A DNA stretch of 10,224 nucleotides from Angelakisella sp. GTDB lineage: Bacteria; Bacillota; Clostridia; Oscillospirales; Ruminococcaceae. The DNA is taken from assembly GCA_020024515.1 (NCBI GenBank), contig JAHHTR010000073.1, positions 1-10,224 of the forward strand, given 5' to 3'. Under the pieces are notes generated by a model. The model did not search any database. It was given only the letters and a program-made list of their open reading frames with translations, and was not told the origin of the DNA. Shown here piece after piece: positions 1 to 6,436 of this stretch. Every line of letters starts with the position of its first letter. Position 1 is the stretch's first letter. The translations under genes and the position numbers were made by a program.

Positions 1-130
1 TTCCATACCATAAGAGGTTCTTTTTGTACTGTCCGCACAAATTGGAGCAGTTCAATAATGCAAAAAGTACAAACAGGGATATTTTTTTGACATATAGAAT
101 ATTTTATTGTTATGGTTACTATAAAAAATC

Positions 131-172
131 AAGCCAAAATTTAAACTTAAAAAAGAGAATAAATTTTGGCTT
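131..172. terminator. Bidirectional intrinsic terminator downstream of the ICMT-like gene
   Basis: A perfect 13-bp inverted repeat (131-143 with 160-172) encloses a 16-base loop. On the minus strand the stem is followed by GATTTTTTAT, which fits termination of the gene ending at 183. On the plus strand it is followed by ATTTTTATATTTATTTTTTT, so it could also stop transcripts entering from the left edge. Read directly from the sequence; termination itself is inferred. Confidence 0.85.
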
Positions 173-182
173 ATTTTTATAT

Positions 183-665
183 TTATTTTTTTGGAAACCA
201 TGGGATACATCTGTTTACACGTTTGCAATAATCAATATAGGTTTGTCCGTAAAGTTCAGTCAACCATTTTTCTTCTGTAAATTTTACCAGTAATGTCATT
301 AACAGATAGTACAAAATGGGTAGAAAAAGTAAATATATATTACCTCTCCAAAAAAGACTTCCACACAAAAGAAAAGTAATGCCTGTATAGATAGGATTGC
401 GTACCCAAGAATAGACACCAGTTGTTACAAGTTGGTTTTCTTTGATTTTTTTATCGAGTTTGATAATTACAACGGAATTAAACCACAGTAAAAATCCGAT
501 TAATACAAAAATAATAGCTAAAAATTTACCGAAAACATTCCAAAAAGGAAACTGTAAATTCGGAAGAATTTGAAAATATTCCATTCTTATTGATATAAAT
601 GTCAATATCATTATTGAAATTACATATAAAGGTCCTATTCCGAAAACAGAAAGAAGTTTTTTCAT
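183..665 (-). CDS. Isoprenylcysteine carboxyl methyltransferase (ICMT/PEMT)-like membrane methyltransferase
   Basis: A 160-residue integral membrane protein of the bacterial ICMT/phospholipid methyltransferase superfamily, which uses S-adenosylmethionine on lipid-like or unknown substrates. Hydrophobic helices lie at roughly residues 5-27, 43-65 and 93-120. The family signature is in the C-terminal half: TGVYSWVRNPIYTG (about residues 83-96), then a helix, then an EEKWL...LYGQTYIDYCKRVNRCIPWF tail containing the E-E and Y..Y..V.R.IP.F elements typical of the SAM-binding end. The frame stays open to a TTG at 674, but ATG at 665 is chosen because an AAGGA ribosome site (675-679) sits 9 bases before it and touches the TTG. 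It is monocistronic, with its own promoter and operator upstream and a terminator right after the stop. The substrate cannot be told from sequence; bacterial members rarely have a prenylated target. Confidence 0.82.
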   Translation of the reverse strand: MKKLLSVFGIGPLYVISIMILTFISIRMEYFQILPNLQFPFWNVFGKFLAIIFVLIGFLLWFNSVVIIKLDKKIKENQLVTTGVYSWVRNPIYTGITFLLCGSLFWRGNIYLLFLPILYYLLMTLLVKFTEEKWLTELYGQTYIDYCKRVNRCIPWFPKK

Positions 666-681
666 TATTTTCAATCCTTCC

Positions 682-709
682 CATATAGTTAGTATTTGCT
701 AACTATATG
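682..709. promoter_or_regulatory. Operator-like palindrome over the ICMT promoter
   Basis: A perfect 11-bp inverted repeat, CATATAGTTAG / CTAACTATATG, is separated by 6 bases (TATTTG). It overlaps the -10 element (707-712) and the expected transcription start of the ICMT-like gene. A third CTAAC box at 710-714 continues the series at an 11-bp spacing. Position and symmetry fit a dimeric repressor site. An RNA hairpin in the 5' leader is the alternative, but no U-run follows it. The regulator is not in the window. Confidence 0.65.
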
Positions 710-735
710 CTAACATAATTTTATTACAATGTCAA
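707..735 (-). promoter_or_regulatory. Sigma-A promoter of the ICMT-like gene
   Basis: On the minus strand a consensus -35 TTGACA (730-735) is followed after 17 bases by TAGCAT (707-712, 4 of 6 matches). The -10 is preceded by TGT, an extended -10. The predicted start near 700 falls inside the palindrome at 682-709 and gives a leader of about 35 bases. Confidence 0.72.
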
Positions 736-769
736 TTATCAATAAATGCTATTTTATATTTGAAAATAT

Positions 770-852
770 AGTAATAAAAAAAGAGAAACCGCGCAAATAA
801 TATCAGAAAAATAATTATTGAAATAGTTTACCAATATATATTCGGGCGGTTT
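770..852 (-). terminator. Terminator of the pts operon (wide, branched stem)
   Basis: Downstream of ptsH on the minus strand, AAACCGC (846-852) pairs with GCGGTTT (786-792), followed by CTCTTTTTTTATT. The arms are 53 bases apart, much wider than a usual terminator. The interval contains AATAAT/ATTATT (about 795-819), which could fold as an inner hairpin and bring the arms together. It is the only terminator-like element after the operon. Confidence 0.55.
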
Positions 853-919
853 TAATAAATTTTTTATGAATGGATAAATGGAATAATTTTACTTATCTTT
901 TAACGGATATATGTATTGA

Positions 920-1189
920 TTATTCTCCGAAGCGGCTTTCGATAAGAGCAACAAGTGTATCAACAGCATCAACTTCGTCGCTTCCTTTTGCTATTATCTC
1001 AACTTCTGTTCCGGGTCCCATAGCTAAAGATAAAAGCATTACAATGGATTTTGCATTAACTTTTTCTTCTTCCGGAAATTTTATCAAAGATATTTTTGAT
1101 TCAAATTTATTTGCACATGAAATAAATTCCGATGCAGGACGTGCATGAAGTCCTGTTGGGTTTTGTATTACGGTTTTTCTGCTATACAT
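920..1189 (-). CDS. ptsH: Phosphocarrier protein HPr
   Basis: An 89-residue cytoplasmic PTS phosphocarrier that takes the phosphoryl group from Enzyme I and passes it to IIA domains. The active-site motif GLHARPA carries His15 in the standard position. The regulatory serine lies in VNAKSIVMLLSL at Ser48, where the family number is Ser46. The two extra residues fall in the loop KFPEEEKVNAKS. The presence of this serine fits HPr kinase/CcpA-type control, known for Gram-positive HPr and not shown here. Start ATG at 1189 is preceded by an AGGTAGGT-like site. It is the last gene of the operon, 31 bases after ptsI, in the reverse of the usual ptsH-ptsI order, and is followed by a terminator-like structure. 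Confidence 0.95.
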   Translation of the reverse strand: MYSRKTVIQNPTGLHARPASEFISCANKFESKISLIKFPEEEKVNAKSIVMLLSLAMGPGTEVEIIAKGSDEVDAVDTLVALIESRFGE

Positions 1190-1220
1190 AAATATTACCT
1201 ACCTTTTTATTTTAATTGTT

Positions 1221-2948
1221 TTAAATTAAATCTGATAGTTTTTCGCTTAAATAATCTACAATTTCTTTATCTGTTTCTATTTGACAAACTTGGTTTGCAA
1301 GTTCTTCCATTTGCTGTATGCTTAAATTATTAATTACTTTTTTAACCGATGCAACAGATGCAAGCCCCATACTTAATCTACGTATTCCCATACCTACAAG
1401 CACAGGAGCAGATAATTTGTTTCCGCCCATTTCGCCACATACACAAACATCTTTGCCTTGTTTTTTAAATTCTTTTGTAACATAATTTATCAAACGATAT
1501 ATAGCCGGATTGTTTGATTGATAATATTTATTTACAGTGGGATTCATTCTGTCGGCAGCCATAGTGTACTGAGTCAAATCATTTGTACCTATACTTACAA
1601 AGTCTACTTCTTTTGCAACCATATCTGCAAGTAATGCGATTGACGGAATTTCAATCATCACACCAAATTTTATATCTTTGCTGTATGGTATATTTTCTTT
1701 ATCAAGTTCATCTTTTGCTTCTTGTAAAACCTTTTTAGCAGCTCTTACATCATCAAGACTTCCTACCATTGGGAACATTAGCCATAGATTTCCGTAAACA
1801 CTTGCTCTTAGACAAGCACGAAGCTGTGTTTTGAAAATTTGTGGGTTTGATAGGCAAAGTCGTAAAGCTCTGTTTCCTAAGAATGGGTTTTCTTCAATAG
1901 GCATCTTCATACTATCCAGTTTTTTATCTCCTCCTATGTCGAGAGTACGAATTGTAACAGGGGAATCTTTAAATACAAGTAATACTTTTTTATATATTTC
2001 AAATTGCTCATCTTCTGTCGGCAAATCAGGTCTACCCATATAAATGAATTCTGTGCGGAACAGTCCGACACCATCTGTATATTGACAGCCACCTTGTAAT
2101 TCGTTGCTTGAAGCTGAGCCTAAATTAATTTCTACATCAATTTTTGTACCATCGGTACTTTTTGCTTCTTGTGAAATATATTGTTTTGTTTCTTTTTGTT
2201 TTATTAAGAATTTTTCTCTTTTTTTGCTATACTTTTCTTTTTGTTCTGCGGTTGGATATAAAATAATTTCACCATCTACTGCATCTACAATTACTTCTGT
2301 TTTGTCTGTAATAATGTTCATTGCATCTTTCAGACCAAGCAAAGCGGGAATTCCATAACTTCTTGCTATAATTGCACTGTGTGAAGTTGAACCACCGACT
2401 TCTGTAATGATTGCAAGTACTTTATTTTTATCTAGTGTTGCTGTAACAGATGGTAATAAATCATATGCGACAATTACCACAGGTTTTTGTAATTCTGCTA
2501 AATTACGTTCTTCTACCCCTTCCAAACATCTCAACAAACGATTTTTGACATCTCTGATATCTGCAACTCTTTCAGCAATTAGTTCATCTTTTAACTTTCC
2601 TATTATTCTAATATATTTTTCATATACTTTATTAACTGCAAAGGCAGGATTATTTAAATCATCTATTTCGTCTCGGATATCTTCGTCCATTGCTGCATCA
2701 AATAAAATATCTATATGAGCATCAAAAATGCGAGCTTTATTTGAATTATCATCTTTTAGATGACTTTGCAATAATTGTAGTTCTTCCTTCGCTTTGTTTT
2801 GTGCATTTTCATATTGTAATAGGGCATCTTGTATATCATCTTCTGATATTTGTTTTTCCACAACATTTGGTACATAAGGACAATAATGAAATGTTTCTCC
2901 TATTGATATACCTTCTGATACCGGATTTGCTCTAAATTTATTATGCAT
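1221..2948 (-). CDS. ptsI: PTS Enzyme I (phosphoenolpyruvate-protein phosphotransferase)
   Basis: A 575-residue cytoplasmic enzyme that autophosphorylates from PEP and phosphorylates HPr. Length and domain order are normal: N-terminal HPr-binding and swivelling phosphohistidine domain (about 1-225) with the active site GGSTSHSAIIAR (His190), a linker, and a C-terminal PEP-binding barrel (about 260-575). Visible barrel landmarks are GVGLFRTEF (Arg298), TLDIGGDK (335-342), ENPFLGNRALR (353-363), FPMV (392-395), IGTNDLTQYTMAADR (453-467) and VCGEMGG with Cys504 as the catalytic acid. No key residue is missing. ATG at 2948 follows GGAGG and AAGGA sites. It lies 49 bases after gatA and 31 before ptsH, with no terminator between, so the general PTS proteins are probably cotranscribed with the sugar-specific components. 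Confidence 0.97.
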   Translation of the reverse strand: MHNKFRANPVSEGISIGETFHYCPYVPNVVEKQISEDDIQDALLQYENAQNKAKEELQLLQSHLKDDNSNKARIFDAHIDILFDAAMDEDIRDEIDDLNNPAFAVNKVYEKYIRIIGKLKDELIAERVADIRDVKNRLLRCLEGVEERNLAELQKPVVIVAYDLLPSVTATLDKNKVLAIITEVGGSTSHSAIIARSYGIPALLGLKDAMNIITDKTEVIVDAVDGEIILYPTAEQKEKYSKKREKFLIKQKETKQYISQEAKSTDGTKIDVEINLGSASSNELQGGCQYTDGVGLFRTEFIYMGRPDLPTEDEQFEIYKKVLLVFKDSPVTIRTLDIGGDKKLDSMKMPIEENPFLGNRALRLCLSNPQIFKTQLRACLRASVYGNLWLMFPMVGSLDDVRAAKKVLQEAKDELDKENIPYSKDIKFGVMIEIPSIALLADMVAKEVDFVSIGTNDLTQYTMAADRMNPTVNKYYQSNNPAIYRLINYVTKEFKKQGKDVCVCGEMGGNKLSAPVLVGMGIRRLSMGLASVASVKKVINNLSIQQMEELANQVCQIETDKEIVDYLSEKLSDLI

Positions 2949-2997
2949 ATCTTCCTTACCTCCAAAATATTATACAGAGAAAGCTTTTATATATAAT

Positions 2998-3480
2998 TTA
3001 AGGAAGAAGATTTTTTAGCATTATAGAAACTTCTTCGCTTGTTTTACAGTTTTTAAGTTCTTTTAATTTGCCTTCTTCTTGAAATACTTTCAGTAGCGCT
3101 TGAAGTATTTTTAACTGTGCATCTGATTTTTTTACAGCAAGCATAAAAATAATCTCAACATCTATTTTGTGATTAGGTTCACCCATACCGATAAATGTTA
3201 CAGGTTTTTTTAAAATACCAACTGCCATAGCCGGTTCATTAACATGGTCAGGTGTTGTGTGTGGTAAAGCTATACCCATATCTATAAGTTCAAGGCCTGT
3301 TGCAAAAACTCTTTCTCTCTCTTTGATTGCCTCTATGTAACTAGCTTTTACCAAGCCTTGTTCCAAAAGAACGTTTGCCAGTTGCTCCAAAGCTTCTTCA
3401 TTAGAAGTGCAATTTAAATTCATTTTTACAAGTTTGCTATCAAATATCATTTCGTCAAGAATTTTTTCTCTATCGTTCAT
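2998..3480 (-). CDS. gatA: PTS galactitol-type IIA component
   Basis: A 160-residue cytoplasmic IIA protein of the fructose/mannitol-nitrogen fold, GatA-like branch. It accepts phosphate from HPr and hands it to IIB. The phospho-acceptor is His74 in GIALPHTTPDHV, and the second conserved histidine region is NHKIDVEIIFMLAV (His104). The N-terminal region SNEEALEQLANVLLEQGLVK...YIEAIKERE is typical. ATG at 3480 has a strong GGAGG six bases upstream. It is separated from gatB and gatC by a gene of unknown function, and is followed by ptsI. The same fold is used by IIA-Ntr, but the linked IIB and IIC of the galactitol family settle the assignment. Confidence 0.9.
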   Translation of the reverse strand: MNDREKILDEMIFDSKLVKMNLNCTSNEEALEQLANVLLEQGLVKASYIEAIKERERVFATGLELIDMGIALPHTTPDHVNEPAMAVGILKKPVTFIGMGEPNHKIDVEIIFMLAVKKSDAQLKILQALLKVFQEEGKLKELKNCKTSEEVSIMLKNLLP

Positions 3481-3522
3481 ATTAAACCTCCACTTAAAAT
3501 ATTATCATATATAATTTTACAG

Positions 3523-4080
3523 TTAAATATTATTATTTGTTATTTCCATATCGGAAATAGTTGGATTTTCTTCTAAGGTTTTCTGATTTTCAGAGTCTGT
3601 GGTTTCTTCTGCAACATAAGGATTTTTAGGTGTATATGCTTGAAATTTGAGTTGGTTTGGATTTTTTTTGTATTCAAAATATATCAATAAATCCCATAAT
3701 TGCTTTCCGTCATTCATTTTATCGCAATTTATCCAATATCTACCCTTTAAAAGTTTCACATCATTAATTCTTACATACATTTTTCTGTATTTTGATAATT
3801 CTTTGATTTGGATATTTTCTATCCCATCTTTTTTGTATGTATGCGTTTTTCCGTATGCCGAAAAGCTTATCTCATCATCTGAAATTTTAACTTTTGACGG
3901 ATTACTTATAGATACAAAACAATTTATAATGTGATATATACATACAATACCAAGTACAAAATATAACATATCACCTTTTATAACATTTATGATAGAAAAT
4001 ATACAAAAGAATATACAAAATATACCGGTAGCGGTAATACTTATGTGAAATCTTTTTGGTTCCATTGAATATATTTCCAC
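3523..4080 (-). CDS. Two-helix membrane protein of unknown function within the PTS operon
   Basis: I do not recognise this 185-residue protein. It has two closely spaced hydrophobic helices (about residues 15-34 and 38-57). A polar domain (about 60-150) follows, rich in alternating beta-like stretches (KVKISDDEISFSAYGKTHTY, IENIQIKELSKYRKMYVRI, LKFQAY), and then an acidic Glu/Thr/Asn-rich tail (about 155-185). The two-helix hairpin plus small beta domain resembles bacterial membrane PH-like (bPH/YdbT-type) proteins, which is inference from shape only. It does not match the sorbitol-operon protein GutM. The start is GTG at 4080, set by GGGAGG (4089-4094) 8 bases upstream; an internal ATG at 4065 lacks a site. 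It sits 68 bases after gatC and 42 before gatA, so it is probably cotranscribed with the transporter. Confidence 0.75.
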   Translation of the reverse strand: MEIYSMEPKRFHISITATGIFCIFFCIFSIINVIKGDMLYFVLGIVCIYHIINCFVSISNPSKVKISDDEISFSAYGKTHTYKKDGIENIQIKELSKYRKMYVRINDVKLLKGRYWINCDKMNDGKQLWDLLIYFEYKKNPNQLKFQAYTPKNPYVAEETTDSENQKTLEENPTISDMEITNNNI

Positions 4081-4088
4081 CTAAAAAT

Positions 4089-4094
4089 CCTCCC
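4089..4094 (-). promoter_or_regulatory. Ribosome binding site fixing a GTG start
   Basis: GGGAGG lies 8 bases before the GTG at 4080. It selects that codon over the ATG five codons further in and marks the unknown gene as actively translated. Confidence 0.75.
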
Positions 4095-4103
4095 TTTTAA
4101 TAA

Positions 4104-4124
4104 ACATAGATAAAATATCTATGT
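4104..4124 (-). promoter_or_regulatory. Intercistronic hairpin between gatC and the unknown membrane gene
   Basis: ACATAGATA (4104-4112) and TATCTATGT (4116-4124) form a 9-bp perfect stem with a 3-base loop. On the minus strand only TTTATT follows, so it is at most a weak terminator. It could instead protect the 3' end of the gatBC part of the message or set differential expression. This is inferred from structure alone. Confidence 0.45.
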
Positions 4125-4148
4125 CTATCACGTAAAAATGCTTAATAA

Positions 4149-5519
4149 TTATTTTGTAGCTGTTTCTTCCGCTTTTAGAGCTTTAGCTTCTTTTACTATT
4201 CTGAATCTGTTAAACACAGCAAGAGCAATAGCAATCGCAACAAGTATGATTATACCTACATGATTTAGATTTGAAATCTTTGTAATTGCCCATGATAGAG
4301 GGTTACCGCCGTCACAGATTGAAGAAATAAGTGATGATCCTTCCGCCATAGCAAAGCTTGCTTGAACAGCAAGGTCTGTGTGCAGTTTTGCAAGGTCTGT
4401 TGCAAAGTATAGTCCTAATGCAAGTGAAACAAGACCAACGATTAATGCACGGAAACCGTTATTTTTACAGATAGGCAAAATCAAAACCATCATATATGGA
4501 AGTGTTGCCAAGTCACCGAATGGTAAAACTTTATTTCCAGGAAGAATCATAGCAAGGATTAGTGTAACAGGAACAAGGATAAGTGAAAGAGCTATCGTTA
4601 TTGGGTTACCTACACCAACGGCTGAATCAAGTCCTATGTAAAATTTACCTCTGTTTGAGAAGTGTTTTGTGATAAAGCCTGATGCTGCATCTGAAAGAGG
4701 AAGCAAACCTTCCATTAGGAGAGCTGCCATCTTAGGAGTTAGAACAAGTACAGCACCCATTGTTATACCAAGTTGTAATGAACCCCAGCCATAACTTGCA
4801 AATAGACCAATAACTGTACCTATAACTGTACCTATAAGTATTGGTTCACCCAAAACGCCGAATTTTTTTTGAACTTTTTTAAAGTTGATATCAACTTTTT
4901 TTAGTCCTGGGATAGAACCTATAATCTTATCTGTTACCCAAGCAAGTGGAACAAAAGCACCTGAAAATCCGTGAGGAATTGAAACCCCTTCAAGTCCATT
5001 GTACTTTGCAACCGCAGGGGCTGTAAGGTCAGCGATTACCATAACTATAACCATATTTACGCCTGCTGCGATAAAGCCGTAAGCAATGTTTCCTGTGACA
5101 CCTGCAACCAATGCACCTGTAAAGGCAAAGTGCCAATAGTTCCAAATATCAACGTTTACAGTTTGTGTTGTATTTGTTAATAACATTATAACGTTAATAA
5201 ATAGACCGAATGGAATTATCATAGCACCAACATTAGTTGCAATAGCTATTGCTGATGATGCAGGCCAGCCAACATCTATTATTGATAGACTGAATCCATA
5301 TCTTTCTACTATTGCCTGTGTTGCAGGACTCAAGTTTGAGCCAAGCAAACCGAATACTGTTGTGATACCGATTAGTCCAACACCAACAGTTAAACCGGCT
5401 CTTAATGAACGTCCGAATTTTGCTCCGAAAATCAAACTTAAAATTGTTACTATTATCGCCATCATTACTGATGAACCAAAACCATTGATAAAGTCAGCAG
5501 CTTTAACTAAAAAATCCAT
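4149..5519 (-). CDS. gatC: PTS galactitol-type IIC permease
   Basis: A 456-residue polytopic membrane permease of the galactitol (Gat) PTS family. It moves the polyol across the membrane for phosphorylation by IIB. About ten or more hydrophobic segments run the whole length. The conserved block YIGLDSAVGVGNPITIA, followed by ILAMILPGNKVLPFGDLA and LPYMMV, is characteristic of GatC, as are PIGTVIG-like LGEPILIGTVIG and SICDGGNPLSW near the C-terminus. A longer frame opens at ATG 5537, but GGAGGT (5526-5531) lies inside that extension and 6 bases before ATG 5519, so the inner start is used. It is 62 bases after gatB. Substrate is uncertain: members of this family also serve arabitol and related polyols. 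Confidence 0.92.
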   Translation of the reverse strand: MDFLVKAADFINGFGSSVMMAIIVTILSLIFGAKFGRSLRAGLTVGVGLIGITTVFGLLGSNLSPATQAIVERYGFSLSIIDVGWPASSAIAIATNVGAMIIPFGLFINVIMLLTNTTQTVNVDIWNYWHFAFTGALVAGVTGNIAYGFIAAGVNMVIVMVIADLTAPAVAKYNGLEGVSIPHGFSGAFVPLAWVTDKIIGSIPGLKKVDINFKKVQKKFGVLGEPILIGTVIGTVIGLFASYGWGSLQLGITMGAVLVLTPKMAALLMEGLLPLSDAASGFITKHFSNRGKFYIGLDSAVGVGNPITIALSLILVPVTLILAMILPGNKVLPFGDLATLPYMMVLILPICKNNGFRALIVGLVSLALGLYFATDLAKLHTDLAVQASFAMAEGSSLISSICDGGNPLSWAITKISNLNHVGIIILVAIAIALAVFNRFRIVKEAKALKAEETATK

Positions 5520-5525
5520 AATACT

Positions 5526-5531
5526 ACCTCC
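5526..5531 (-). promoter_or_regulatory. Ribosome binding site deciding the gatC start
   Basis: GGAGGT is 6 bases upstream of ATG 5519 and lies within the six-codon extension from the upstream ATG at 5537. It therefore rules against that longer start. Confidence 0.75.
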
Positions 5532-5581
5532 AAACATTTATAACATCAATTATAAAATATTTATTTTAGATTTAATCTAAG

Positions 5582-5866
5582 TTACCAACCAAGTTTGCTG
5601 ATAATTTCGTCAATTGTTTTATCAAGACCCATACCTGTCAAGAAAGGAATACCTTGAACTACCGGCTTTGAAAATGATTGAGTAAGAACAGCAGTTGATA
5701 TAACTAAATCATAATCTGCAATTTTTGATTCAAGTTCATTTACTTTGCATTGAGTAGTTATAAATTGACCTGCAAAACCTCTCTCCTCCAATTTTTCTTT
5801 TAGACGTGCTGTTGCTACTGTTGATGTAGCTATACCTGAACCACAACATAATAGAATTTTTTTCAT
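5582..5866 (-). CDS. gatB: PTS galactitol-type IIB component
   Basis: A 94-residue cytoplasmic IIB protein that receives phosphate from IIA and phosphorylates the sugar held by IIC. The phosphocysteine loop is LLCCGSGIATS near the N-terminus. Cys8 aligns with the GatB active cysteine by its distance to the conserved Ser15, and Cys7 is an adjacent extra cysteine. The family pattern continues with CKVNELE (about 39-45), DLVISTA and FLTGMGLD. The frame is open further upstream, but the true start is ATG 5866, because AAAGGAG lies just before it and the protein from there has normal length. It begins 59 bases after the end of the broken TPI/YjbQ ORF and is now the first intact gene of the operon. 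Confidence 0.93.
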   Translation of the reverse strand: MKKILLCCGSGIATSTVATARLKEKLEERGFAGQFITTQCKVNELESKIADYDLVISTAVLTQSFSKPVVQGIPFLTGMGLDKTIDEIISKLGW

Positions 5867-5925
5867 AAATATTCTCCTTTTTAATATGTATATATTAAAA
5901 TAATTCGTTATAAAATAAAATTGAA

Positions 5926-6381
5926 TTATTTTTCGCCAACTACCATAACATGACATTTTCTATCACGAATTCTGTTTTGATCCCAATCTATAAAGTATAT
6001 GTATCCAACTGTACCTATTTGCAATTTGCTGTCTTTTAGTACAAATGATTCACTGGCACCTAGTAGAGAACCTCTGATATGCGCATCACCGTTCAAAATT
6101 GTTCCCGGATCCGCAGGATACATAGGGTCATTAAGATTCATTAAAAAGTCGACGTGTTTTGGACCCGAATATCTGTAATTTGTATTTTCTGAAAGCTCAC
6201 GTGGAACTATTTTATCAAGTATTCTGTTTAGGTCTACATGCTAAGCTGTAAATAAAATATCGAAATTGTATTTTTTAGCCAACTTGTCTGTATACTCTGC
6301 AAGTTTCAAAACCTCATCACCATACATGTATGCCTTAGGGTTTACTACAAAGAAAGGAACTCTCAATTTTACTTTTTCCAT
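5926..6381 (-). pseudogene. Deletion chimera: triose-phosphate isomerase N-terminus joined to YjbQ C-terminus, with an amber codon
   Basis: From ATG 6381 (GGAG at 6391-6394) the frame reads a sugar-cluster type triose-phosphate isomerase start: RVPFFVVNPKAYMYGDEVLK, then KKYNFDILFTA, then TAG at 6241-6243, then HVDL. TPI relatives of this type have Gln in FTAQHVD, so the amber is one C-to-T step from CAG. Without a frame change the next ~100 codons are the C-terminal part of a YjbQ (UPF0047) protein: VDLNRILDKIVP, GDAHIRGSLLGAS (family H-I-x-x-S-L-x-G-S) and KLQIGTVGYIYF, ending VMVVGEK. Missing are about 200 residues of TPI and the first ~40 residues of YjbQ. A single deletion fusing adjacent tpi and yjbQ genes explains this, perhaps through a shared GT(A)GAC-type stretch coding VDL. 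Neither half can be active as an isomerase. Family assignments are from motif memory. Confidence 0.8.
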
Positions 6382-6394
6382 ATATCTAATCTCC

Positions 6395-6410
6395 TATATA
6401 TATATATATT
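6395..6410. repeat. (TA)n simple repeat in the PTS operon leader
   Basis: About seven TA units lie directly between the candidate -10 (6408-6413) and the GGAG ribosome site (6391-6394). The predicted transcription start falls within the repeat. An 11-bp direct repeat ATTTTACATTT (6408-6418 and 6421-6431) adjoins it. Confidence 0.7.
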
Positions 6411-6436
6411 TTACATTTTTATTTTACATTTGTAAA
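6408..6436 (-). promoter_or_regulatory. Candidate promoter of the gat-pts operon
   Basis: On the minus strand TTTACA (6431-6436) and TAAAAT (6408-6413) are separated by 17 bases, each matching sigma-A consensus at 5 of 6 positions, with TG immediately before the -10. The predicted start near 6401 gives a leader of about 20 bases. The region is extremely AT-rich, so chance matches are likely. No catabolite response element was found nearby. Confidence 0.5.

Noticed and set aside
254..257. ClpB first pore loop with Phe instead of Tyr as a functional oddity
   Set aside because: Aromatic-for-aromatic change in the substrate-gripping position; expected to be tolerated.
24..293. Plus-strand open frame at the left edge
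   Set aside because: It overlaps the terminator and the 3' end of the ICMT-like gene, has no ribosome site and reads as AT-rich noise. I also considered a transposase fragment in 1-90 but found no motif to support it.
2969..2974. TATAAT just upstream of ptsI as an internal promoter
   Set aside because: The matching -35 is poor and the start would fall on the ribosome binding site. Likely a chance match in AT-rich sequence.
5566..5580. Small palindrome TTAGAT-TTA-ATCTAA right after gatB
   Set aside because: Six AT-rich base pairs and no U-run on the minus strand; too weak to call a terminator or operator.
5867..5956. Longer N-terminus for gatB
   Set aside because: The frame is open upstream, but the strong AAAGGAG site and the family length place the start at ATG 5866. 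The extension overlaps the end of the YjbQ remnant.
6241..6243. TAG as a recoded amino acid (pyrrolysine or TAG-to-Gln code)
   Set aside because: The ORF is also missing most of both families, so a recoded codon would not rescue a function. All intact genes end in TAA, so stop usage does not test recoding, but nothing else in the window requires it.
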